A DNA stretch of 64,000 nucleotides from Ophthalmolycus amberensis (Eukaryota; Chordata; Actinopteri; Perciformes; Zoarcidae). Positions 22,436 through 32,466 of the stretch are shown here, in pieces; positions within the stretch are counted from its first letter, which is position 1, and every line of letters begins with the position of its first letter. A program made the position numbers and the translations under genes. Where the stretch lies: assembly GCA_024529925.1 (NCBI GenBank), contig JAFEUB010001522.1, positions 1 to 64,000 on the forward strand. The letters are read 5' to 3'. Under the pieces are notes generated by a model. It had not been told where the DNA came from. It was given only the letters and a program-made list of their open reading frames with translations, and searched no databases.

Positions 22436-23211
22436 AGGATCATGAATGCATATTAAAAGGAGTACTGAGCCTGGGTGAGGGAGCTCTATATCGGCTTGGG
22501 CTCTCAGCGGGAACCAATAAATTTAAAGTTAATATAAACTTGATCAATTTAATAAAATACTTTATAAGACCAACGGCTATTTCAAGCGACCTATTATACT
22601 GTTAAAGTATATCACTGTTTGGTGATTCGGAAAAGAGAGCAAACGAGCTATCGATCGAGCTCGTGTTGGCGATTTATGACTATTTAGTGCAAATCAACGA
22701 CCGGTTTAAGTCTCTCTTGAAGCAGAGGGGTAATGAGGCAAAGCAGGGAAAAGAGTGTGTGGGATCCCTTCCTCCCACCATTCTCCCCGTAAGGTCAGGT
22801 GAGCAAGTCATATAGAGAAAGGACTGAAATTAGTCTCTCCCCCTTCTCAGGGTTGCTCACAGGGAGTGACCGAACCCCGGGACAAGAGTCTCGTGGATTC
22901 GAGGTCTCTCTGACGGGCAGCTCGAGTCTGTCCGTCGCCGACAAGAGTCCCTCGGCTTGTGCATCAATAGCTGAGGGCTCACTCTTGTTACACTTTTGTT
23001 CGTTTCAAACAAAAGGCCTCCTATTTGTTTATTACTAATTATTTCTTGATAAATTAAAATATTTTGATAAGGAATAGAATTTTTATAAATCATTTATAAA
23101 AATTGTATTTATAATTATTTATTTATAAAATATTTATAAAAAAATATATACATATTAATATTTTTATTATTTTTATTATCAAATTAAAAAACCGTGTGGG
23201 GTCACCGCGCA
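22436..23211. other. Spacer between znf units B and C, nothing firm
   Basis: A few residues of the LINE may extend to about 22500. The CpG-containing stretch 22790-22990 and the very AT-rich stretch 23030-23190 show no domain, RNA or clear terminal repeat. The stretch is unassigned. Confidence 0.45.
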
Positions 23212-23692
23212 TAACAACAGTGACCATTTGTAAACATCTACTCTATCAGAGTTGGAGTATTCTATAAACAATGATTTTAGATTTTCAGTTTTTAATCCAA
23301 TGAATATAATATATATATATCCAAAATGAAAAAAAATTACTGAAGAAAAAACAGAAGCCAGAGTCAACAACCAATAAACATAAAGTTTAAAATAGAAACA
23401 GTACATCAAGTGAGAGTTGTTAAAATACATATAAGATTGCAGACACGGAATAGACAAATGTTCCGTCAATGTTTAAATAGTTCTTATGCTTCGTTATAAT
23501 AGCATATATTTTATCAATTATATCATACAAGTACAACTGTTACGGTCACCACATACTTTTTGAATCTACATGTGGAACTAAATGATCACAAGCTTGTTGG
23601 TGCTACTCGGACCTTTTATTAACGCACAACAGTCCGTCTCGGTATATCTTCCGGAGTTTGTCTGGAGGAAACGTGTCTGTGATTTAGTGAAA
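23212..23692 (+). other. 5' flank and presumed promoter of znf unit C
   Basis: Shared with 10507-11012 upstream of unit B (AACAGTGACCATTT, AAACATCTACTCTATCAGAG, CCTTTTATTAACGCACAACAGTCCG). It ends at the first ATG. Conservation between units suggests promoter and 5' UTR, but no TATA box or other element was pinned down. Confidence 0.5.
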
Positions 23693-23886
23693 ATGTCTAA
23701 AGTCCAAATGCTGAGATGTTTAGCTCAACCAGCGACTAACTGCGGCTGATGAAGAGATATTTGGTCTGTTTGAAAGAACGATAGCAGAGTACGAGGAGGA
23801 AGTTTCTGCTTTAAAAGAGCAGAACGAGCGACAACGTAAACTGCTGGACGCTGTTTTCAACCCTCAGCTGCGGCTACACAGAGCAG
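23693..23886 (+). pseudogene. znf unit C first exon, one-base frameshift
   Basis: Starts MSKVQMLRCLA. After one extra C (TTTAGCTCAACC against TTTAGTCAACC in B) it continues in the next frame as NQRLTAADEEIFGLFERTIAE and YEEEVSALKEQNERQRKLL, then DAVFNPQLRLHRA, ending in G|GTTGGT. This is the usual coiled-coil-like N-terminal exon of the family and would join in phase 1 to 28403 (G+AC = Asp). With the extra base, translation stops 10 codons later at TGATGA. Either the copy is dead from this ATG or the base is a sequence error. Without it the exon is 193 nt, the right phase. Confidence 0.75.
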
Positions 23887-24589
23887 GTTGGTTCACTTTA
23901 TTTCTTCTCTTCATGCTCCGGCTGATAACGTTTCTATGTAGTTTGGAGTGAGACTCGGTTGATTCAATGAATCTTTTCTTCTTCTTCTTCTGATCTGTTC
24001 TCTCAGCTTCTAGATGACAGAAAATATTTACACTTAAAGTAAAGTTTGTTCTCTTTCATAACACCACGTGGGTTTTGCAGCGTGTTGAATTCTAAAATGA
24101 TTCATGTGTTCATGGTCACATAAGACTGCGTTCAAGTCAGCAGACACTCAGATCTCCGTGGTCAACTCAGCAGACACTTAAATATGAGCGCACCTAACGT
24201 TATGTGCTGAAATTCACGGTAAACTCATTCAAACGGCAAAGATCGGGAGCAAGCGAAGGACTTTGAAAGTTAGCGGAAGGATTAACGTGAGACAACATCC
24301 GGTTTTCAGAATAAGATACCAACAAAGTATACATATTGCATAATGGAAATTAGATTAAATGAATTATATTCACATTAAGTATAAAACATGCTACCTGTAT
24401 CTCGTGAGTTAAAGGGAAAATACACCTAAATTGTGTGTAAAGTGTCTTTATTCTTTGATTTGAGGGTTGCTGGAAGTTAATAATACCTGACTGACAGTCA
24501 ATTAAGATATTTTACTAAGCAACAACTCTGAACTGAATTTGTACCTTCAAGTGGCAAATTTTTTAAATATTTACGGTGCTATTAAATAT

Positions 24590-24925
24590 GTTTTTCTCTA
24601 AAGTTCCACACACTGACTAATGCATATATGTTCAGGACAAAAATGGGTAATATCACAATATTTGAGGTGCTACAAAAATATTTTTCTCAATAATTCCGAA
24701 CAATGACTGATGCATATGTGTTCAAGACATCTCTGACTCATCCCATAGTGAAAATTAAACATTTTTACTGTACAAATTAAAAGATCTTTCAGAGTAAAAG
24801 TCATACATTTGAACGTTCAAAAAGCTAATTTTGGAATATTTGAGGTGATATAGAAATACTTTTCTCAATAATTCCACACAATGACTAATGCATATAAGTT
24901 GAGGAAATCTCTGACTACACATATA
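24590..24925. repeat. Degenerate about 90-bp repeat in unit C intron
   Basis: The motif AATTCCACACAATGACTAATGCATAT occurs in varied form near 24601, 24694 and 24871 (spacings about 93 and 178). It is followed each time by GTTCAGGACA-like or GTTGAGGAAA-like sequence. A decayed tandem array. Confidence 0.5.
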
Positions 24926-24930
24926 CAGAA

Positions 24931-25625
24931 TAGGGTTGTCACGATACCAAAATTATGACTTGGATACGATACCTGCCATAAGTATCACGATACCCGATAC
25001 GATACCAGAATTCGATACGATACTGGTATATTTATCTATAATAGTAATAAATAAAACATCTGTACGGTTCCCTTTTTTACCAGCTTGTTCCTGCCCAGCT
25101 TTTTGAACACTTAACAAATGGCATTAATATTAGTATTAGCCTACAGCAAGATATTAATGAAAACTACAAAGTGCCATGATTGCTGCTGACTCTGCTGGCA
25201 TCTGTCTGACTGTCTGTGGGAGTGGGTGGGTAAACAATGCTTCATTTACTTGCATAGTGAGTTTGATATTTTCACTTCATATTTTATCTTAATTCATGGA
25301 ATAATTATTTTTCCTTAACTAAAAATTAAAATAATTAGCTCAAGATCCACCCTCAGGCTCCACCAGCATGTAGCCATTTTGCATCAATTGTGTTTCATTT
25401 AGTGCACGTTTGTGTGCATTGTGACCTCATGATCATATAGGCTTGTTGTCAAACTAGGCTAAGGCTACTCGTGTTAGCTGTCTATGGGTGAGCTTGGGGG
25501 TGTTCATGTTTATAATCACATTTGCTTACCCGTCGTTCTTTGAACTCTTTAAAAAGTTCGGGGTGTCTGTCTGAAAGGTGCTTTGCCATGTTGGACGTGT
25601 TGCCTCACTTGGTCTGAAACACGTT
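24931..25625 (-). mobile_element. Second hAT-like element, internally deleted
   Basis: Left terminus TAGGGTTGTCACGATACCAA, followed by repeated GATACGATACC blocks, is typical of another fish hAT family. Near the right end the minus strand encodes the end of a BED finger exon (NTSNMAKHLSDRHPELFKEF, then KERR) with a GTAAGC donor. The transposase body is missing. The right terminus is lost at a junction with the Rex1-like LINE; the exact border is somewhere in 25.6-25.7 kb. Confidence 0.65.
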
Positions 25626-25639
25626 TGCAGACGGGTCTC

Positions 25640-27001
25640 TGTATGTCAGTGGGCTTTCGGCAAAAAGCTCCTGCATGTCTCCCCTGTGATCAGTCGCTGT
25701 AAGTCTATGAACAGCATTCTCACATATGAGTCCTTGGTGTCCAGATGGGTGATGGCTGGGTGGAGAGCAGAGCAGATTGCATCCACTGTGGACCGTTTGG
25801 CACGGTATGCAAACTGGAAAGGGTCCATGGTGGGGGGGAAGAATGGATTTGATATGTGACATGACTAGCCGTTCAAAGCACTTCATGATTATGGGGGTCA
25901 GTGCCACCGGACGGTAGTCATTAAAGCAGGACGGAGTGGATTTCTTTGGCACAGGTATGATGATGGTGGCCTTGAAGCATGATGGAACAACAGCTTGTCT
26001 CAGAAAAGTATAAGCTCCTCTGCGCAGTCCTTCAACACACGACCAGGGATGTTGTCTGGACCTGTTGCCTTGCGGGTGTTGATAGTGGAGAGTGTCCTCT
26101 TCACGCTGGCAGCAGACAGGCACAGAGCCTGATTGTGGGGAGGGGGCGGAGTCTTGTGTGGACGTGTGCTGTTTTGTGTTTCAAACCGTGCAAAGAAGCT
26201 GTTGAGGTTGTTTAGCAGAGAGATGTTGCTGTCGCAGATCTGTGGCACAGGTTTGTAGTCCGTAAGGGTCTGAATGCCCTGCCACAGGCTCCGTGTATCT
26301 CTGCTGTTTTTAAGTGACTGGTTATCTTATTCGAGTATTCCTGTTTTGCTTTCCTGATGCCGTGGGACAGGTCGACTCTCGCTCTTCTCAGGCCAGTTTC
26401 ATCCCCGACTCTGAAGGCGTTGTTTCTGGCCCTCAGCAGCCGATGCACTTCCCCTGTCAGCCATGGCTTCTGGTTAGCCCGAGTGATGATGGTTTTTATA
26501 TGAGTTACATCATCAATGCACTCACTAATGTAAGAAGTAACAGTGTCTGTGTACTCCTCAATGTCTGTGTGATTGTTGTATGTGGCTGCCTGCTTAAACA
26601 GTCCCCAGTCTGTTGTGTCAAAGCAGTCTTGGAGAGCGGAGGAGGCCCCCTCTGGCCACACCCGTACCTGCTTCAGAACCAGTCTGGAGACTTTCACTCT
26701 TGGTCTGTATGCTGGCATTAGCAGGACGGTGATGTGTGTCAGAGAGTCCTATGTGGGGTAGGGGTGAGGCCTTGTACGCTCCTTTGTGAGTAGTGTAGAC
26801 CAGATCCAAAATGTTTTCCCCTCTTGTTGGGAAATCAACATGCTGATGTAGTTTGGGAAGGACAGTCTTAAGGTTAGCATGGTTGAAATCTCCAGCGAGG
26901 ATGGTGAAGCCGTCTGGGTGAGCTGTCTGTTGTTCACTGATGGCCTGATACAGTTCACAAAGGGCCGCACTTCCGTCTCTGTTGTTGGTCATTAAGAGCA
27001 A
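25640..27001 (-). mobile_element. Rex1/Babar-like LINE fragment (endonuclease to early RT)
   Basis: Minus-strand frames, read from 27001 downward. First the end of an AP-type endonuclease (FTILAGDFNHANLKTVLPKL, then FPTRGENILDLVYTTHKGAYK). Next the linker VWPEGASSALQDCFDTTDW and QKPWLTGEVHRLLRARNNAF. Then the reverse-transcriptase N-terminal part (VPKKSTPSCFNDYRPVALTP, IMKCFERLVMSHI). It stops at MLFID, just before the conserved SSAFN of the RT, where hAT-like sequence follows. Frames are shifted in several places. Losing the 3' part is unusual for a LINE and indicates a later deletion. Confidence 0.8.
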
Positions 27002-28402
27002 TTGGCGGATCGCGTAGCGTGACCATCTTTGGATTTATTACTATTTTGCTCGACAGAGTTTGAATCCAGGTCACTGCGATCTTTCCATAAATATATTTTC
27101 TTCAATGTATTTCTGCATACGTGGCTGTGATGTAGTGCTCACTTATACAATCGTAATCTGCGCAATGGATAAGAAATGTGGTTTATAGATCTCCAAAAAT
27201 ATGTTTGTGAATGTGTGACGAATCTGGCGACAGAGGCCGAAAACAGCTGCTGCGCACGGAAGAGAAACCAGCAGGTTTGAAAACCAGTAGGGACGTAACA
27301 CCGGCGCTTGAAATGTAATGCTCATCTATTCGTGGTGCTATGGTACGGGTGCTTGGATAGCCCAAAAATCCCGGAAATAGACTTATATTTGATCAATAAT
27401 TTGTCCAATTTGATATAACAAGTCAAAGACATTATTTTGTAGATTATATGAAATCCAACAATAATAGAATCTGAAGTTACACTGCTGTAATATCTTTGAT
27501 TGAAAAAGGGTTTGACAATTATAATATTACCTAATAATAATAATAATCTTTGATCTGTAATAAAAACATTTCCTTCTTTGGTTAGCTAAAATTTCAATTG
27601 GAGTTCTGTTCATGATGACCTCATATATGTCCATGTCAAATGTTATGTAATTTAACTGTACAGTTTTTGAGAGAATTGAAGGAAAAATCAGCTCAAATTA
27701 TGATATTCGTAATTTCCCCAAGAATCCAGTGAAAGGTTAATATAACCTGTCAAATATGGGGATATTATGAATATAATTTATTTTGAAAATGGGAGGGCAG
27801 CGTATGGCAGGAACATACCTGACAACGGTCTTGATTATTTCATCGCACTTTAATTTACAGAATTAATATTCGTTACTTACATAGTCCATTTAATTCTTCC
27901 ATATTTTAAATCTGCACTGTCTCAGCTACAGAACGGTACCAAACGGTTGGATATAAATCACTGAATCAAGCTGATCAATGATAGAATGAATTAAACAATC
28001 ATACAACATAGATAGACCTTGTTATCATGACGCATACAGACCTGGTTACTGGGAAGGATGAAAATTGAATTATTGATAATCATACAATTATTAACATCAA
28101 TAGGATTATTTAAAATATATCAATAATAACAGGGACCAGGGGAGTGGGGGGGGGGTTGAACCTTGACCTCTAGGTTCCTGAGAGCAGTCTCCAGACAAAG
28201 TTTATTAGTTGAGATTGTGTCATTGTTGTTATTGTCACATTTCAGTGTCGTTACAATTTGTGTCGGCATGTGTGTTTGGTAACTGTGCGCATGGAGTGTA
28301 AGAGGGAATGATGGCAGGAAATAAAGTATCTACAGGAGACTATTTGCTCAACACTAATATTTCTTTGTAACGTCTCTGTGTGTGTTTACTGTTTTCCTGC
28401 AG
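27002..28402. other. Unit C intron, 3' part
   Basis: Holds the inverted and direct matches to unit B (27186-27400) and AT-rich sequence without features (27400-27970). From about 27980 it holds the block shared with the last-exon upstream regions of A and B, ending at the TTTTCCTGCAG acceptor (28392-28402). Confidence 0.6.
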
Positions 28403-29931
28403 ACGTCCAGCAGCTGTTGGTGGTTAAAGAAGAGGTTCCCCCTGAGCAGCAGGAGGGGAGCTCCAGTCTGGACCAGGAGAACCCAGAGCCCCCACACATT
28501 AAAGAGGAACAGGAGGACCCAGAGCCCCCACACTTTAAAGAGGAACAGGAGGACCCAGAGCCCCCACACTTTAAAGAGGAACAGGAGGACCCAGAGCCCC
28601 CACACATTAAAGAGGAACAGGAAGATCCAGAGCCCCCACACATTAAAGAGGAACAGGGGGACCCAGAGCCCCCACACTTTAAAGAGGAACAGGAGGACCC
28701 AGAGCCCCCACACATTAAAGAGGAACAGGAAGATCCAGAGCCCCCACACATTAAAGAGGAACAGGAGGACCCAGAGCCCCCACACTTTAAAGAGGAACAG
28801 GAGGACCCAGAGCCCCCACACTTTAAAGGGGAACAGGAGGACCCAGAGCCCCCACACTTTAAAGAGGAACAGGAGGACCCAGAGCCCCCACACATTAAAG
28901 AGGAACAGGAAGATCCAGAGCCCCCACACATTAAAGAGGAACAGGAGGACCCAGAGCCCCCACACATTAAAGAGGAACAGGAGGAACTCTGGACCAGTCA
29001 GGAGGGAGAGCAGCTTCAAGGTCTGGAGGAGGCTGATGTCAAGTTCTCATTCACTCCTGTGAAGAGTGAAGATGATGACGAGGAAGCTCAGTCCTCACAG
29101 CTTCATCAAAGACAAACTGAACAGATGGAAACAGATGCTGATGGAGAGGACTGTGGAGGACCACAACCAGACCGGAACTCAGATCCAGATAGACATCCAG
29201 AACCAGATACCGATGAGAAGACTGGAGACTCTTCTGACACTGATGATTGGAAGGAGACCAGAGAACCTCAGTCAGGTTTAAACGCTTTGAAACCTGATGA
29301 AGTCCATGTCAGTGATTCAAGATGTAGTGCTGGTGAGAAACTGTTTACTGAGTGTGGGAAAACAACTGGCACAAGTGGAAATCTGAAGAGACACATGAGA
29401 ACCCACACAGGAGAGAAACCTTTCAGCTGCTCAGTCTGTAAGAAATCTTTTAACGATCGTTCACATTTACTGAGACACATGAGAATCCACACAGGAGAGA
29501 AACCGTACAGCTGCTCAGTCTGTAAGAACTCTTTTAAGTGGGATTCAACTTTAAAGGAACACATGACAATCCACACAGGAGAGAAACCTTACAGCTGCTC
29601 AGTCTGTAAGAAATCTTTTAACCGGGATTCAACTTTAAAGGGACACATGACAATCCACACAGGAGAGAAACCTTACAGCTGCTCAGTCTGTAAGAAATCT
29701 TTCAACCGCCATTCAAATTTTAAGAAACACATGAGAACCCACACAGGAGAGAAATCTTTCAGCTGCTCAGTCTGTAAGAAATCTTTTAACGATCGTTCAC
29801 ATTTACTGAGACACATGAGAATCCACACAGGAGAGAAACCGTACAGCTGCTCAGTGTGTGATCAAAGATTTCGTCACAAGTCAGCTCTGAAGTCACACAT
29901 AATTACTCATACAAGAGACAACAGGCTTTAG
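28403..29931 (+). CDS. C2H2 zinc-finger protein, copy C, last exon
   Basis: One open frame of 508 residues enters in phase 1: DVQQLLVVKEEVPPEQQEGS, 14 acidic repeats, then LWTSQEGEQLQGLEEADVKF, VKSEDDDEEAQ, an acidic Asp/Pro/Glu linker, then C2H2 fingers with TGEKP linkers to RHKSALKSHIITHTRDNRL. Seven finger units are present, but the first reads LFTECGK: six bases are missing relative to LFTCSECGK in B, removing one zinc Cys, so six are intact. Fingers 2 and 7 share NDRSHLLRHMRIH and neighbouring sequence, suggesting duplication or conversion within the array. With the 64-residue first exon the protein would be about 573 residues. Expected role: sequence-specific nuclear DNA binding, target unknown. 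The last-exon frame is the best preserved of the trio, but exon 1 carries an extra base as written. Confidence 0.82.
28477..28980 (+). repeat. 36-bp coding minisatellite, 14 copies (znf C)
   Basis: Fourteen units code for EDPEPPHIKEEQ or EDPEPPHFKEEQ. The first is ENPEPP, the sixth GDPEPP, and the tenth has KGEQ. A higher-order pattern is visible: an F, I, I run occurs three times. This suggests growth by multi-unit duplication. Confidence 0.95.
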
Positions 29932-31440
29932 TGGTTCTGTTTGTATACAAAAGGTAAATCTGACACACTACATGGCACATGATGTCGTGGAAGAAATATG
30001 GTGCTTTTTTCCTATCTTCAAAAGCATGTTTTAATTTGAGAGCGTTGCTTTTTGATTCCGCGTTCAGATTTTGAATTGTTTCCCTCAAAACCCTGTCCTC
30101 ACACACAATTAGCCCCCGCTTGCGAGAATAAACCTTGATTGCTCTGAGAGATCCATGCTTTGTTTAAGGTGACGCCTCCTCACGTTGGCAGGGAGCTTAG
30201 TACTGTCTTTAGTTTGATCCAGTAGACTAATTGAGTTTTTAGTTTCCAGTTAGTGTTGGTTTTCTAGAAGGGTCCGGGGCACGCTGACCTGGAAGAAAAT
30301 GTTGTGTGAACTGTTGCCCCCTTGTTGCCATATTGAGAGCCGTGCGGAGGCAATCCTTCAATCATAAATTTGTTCTGAGTTTGTAATTCAGCACAAAACA
30401 AAATCCACACAGGAGAGAAACCTTTCAGCTGCTCAGTTTGTGATAAAAGATTTATGCGCAACGCAGATCTAAAGCTACACATGAAAACTCACACAGGAAA
30501 GAATCCCCTTTTGCTCTAATACCCAATCACCCCATATCCCTTCGAGCGGTGGGCCCATAGGGCGGTGGCTCAATGTAGATTTTTCGGGTTGTTCCTGGTC
30601 GGACCATATGTCTCATGTCCTGGAAACCAGACCCTCACCAGCAAGCTCCACTCCCAGGTCTGGCTCCAGAAAGGGGCCCCGGTTTCCCTTTTTTCGGCCC
30701 AGCTGCCACAACTCTCTTCAGATGTTGAGTGAATTCTTGGTCTGAGGTCACAGGTCACACACACGGTCTTAAACCACGTTAAGGTGATTTATTGGAAGGG
30801 TGTAACATTTAAGACACGTTGCTTTCTGTTAATATTGTAACATTACCCAGCTAGTGTTGTTTTTACCGTTACATTTTTGCTTCTTTGCTGATGTAAATAT
30901 CTTCTTGTGTAAAGTTATTTAGCATGTTTAAATCCAGAATTGCAGAAAAATACCAGAAGGCAATTAATGTGTTGATGCATTGACTTCTGCATATATGTGT
31001 TTTCCTTTATGTAATGTTATAGTTTCTGTTGTCTCTGTTTAGTCACCCAGTCCTACGCACCTTTTCGCTTTACCCACCAGGTGTCCCTGTTTGTCCTCTT
31101 GTATATATTGTTTTGAATGGTTTTGAGGAAATGTGTTGTTATGATTTAGGTTCGATGTTTTCCCGGTAATATAATATCTCTTTTCTAGTAATGTGCATCC
31201 TGAGCTTAGTACATACTGTAATATCAAAATAATGTATCTAAATGTAAAAAACAAGCATGAAATCACACATTATCATTTTACTTGTTGCTGAGGGAGCAGA
31301 GGAGCAGAAAAAGATCAGAAGGCAGGTAATGGGTTGAATTCTTCTGCAGAAGTAAATAAATGTTGGAAAACAATCCATTGAGTTTTCTTCTTTCCATGTC
31401 CAACCCACACCCATTACATATGGAAAAGATGGAAGGTAAC
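29932..31440 (+). other. 3' block of znf unit C with orphan finger
   Basis: Same block as after A and B, without the pogo-like insertion. The orphan finger is at about 30400-30505 (HTGEKPFSCSVCDKRFMRNA). It is very close to the B copy from about 30770 to 31440. Confidence 0.8.
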
Positions 31441-31479
31441 CAAAGATGGGAATAATTTATAGAGGCTTTTATTTTGTAG

Positions 31480-32230
31480 GTTACCCACCAAGTTGCAGCA
31501 GAACCTGCCCTGCAGGTAGAAATGGGAGACACACTGCTGGATTTAAGGAGAAAGCAACTGATGGTAAATTACGGATAAGCCCCTCAGTAGTTTACCCGGT
31601 GGTGGCTCCATGGATGCTTGTGTGGCCTGACATAGACTGGTATTTGTTAGAGGTTGAAAAAGATTAAGTTGATTTGGTAAGTGCATTTGAATATTATGTA
31701 ATGAAAGAGTGTCGTGATTTTACACAGATTTACACAGATGGTCCTAAGAAACCTGAGACAGGATATGGGGCGGCAACACCAGCTAAAGGAAGAGGAATCA
31801 ACAGAAGAACATCCAATCATTTTGGGGTTTACACAGTGGAGATAATGTCGGTCCTGGTTTTACTATGATGGGGGGAAATAACTAGACAGGAAAAGGTGTT
31901 GATTTGCGCCGACTCATATTCAGCCCTATAGCAAGTTTAAGGTCTTTTCATTCAAACAGACTCAAGATAAATGGTGAATGGACTGTACTTGTGTCGAGCT
32001 TTTCTAGTCTTCCGACCACTCAAAGCGCTTTAACACTACATGTCGTCATTCACACACTGATAGCAGGGGCTACCATGCGTTGAGTTGGCAAAGAGGGCTT
32101 TAAAGACAGGAAACACAGATATGCACATTAGTGTCAGTAAAGCAGACGTCAAGTGTATTATTTGGGGAAAATAATCAACCGAATGTGGCAAAAAAGGGAT
32201 CATGAATGCACGTTAAAAGGAGTACTGAGG
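31480..32230 (+). mobile_element. I-clade-like LINE fragment, unit C copy
   Basis: Same fragment as 21460-22435: ALQVEMGDTLLDLRRKQ, then DFTQIYTDGPKKPETGYGAA. At about 32079 the sequence jumps to GTTGAGTTGGCAAAGAGGG. About 250 bp present in B, including most of the nested short repeat and the middle of RNase H, are therefore missing. Homology with B ends near 32240. Confidence 0.72.
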
Positions 32231-32466
32231 CTGCGTGAGGGAGCACAGGTGAGGGTTCTGTTAGCTTTCTGAAGGAACACAGGTTTTGTTTTTCATAGGA
32301 TATGATGGAAATGCAGGGAAATGGTAAAAGGGTAATTGCCAGAGGCAAGGAATTTATAGGTGTAGAGTAAACAGTCTTCAAGTGTGGATCAGCTGGTTAT
32401 GATAGTAATTCCAGGAACAGACTCATCCTTGAACTAAATTCCACATGTATAACAAACACTGAGGAG

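Noticed and set aside
25605..26123. 172-codon minus frame as a host gene
   Set aside because: It contains LINE reverse-transcriptase text (PVPKKSTPSCFNDYRPVALT) and is part of the Rex1-like fragment.
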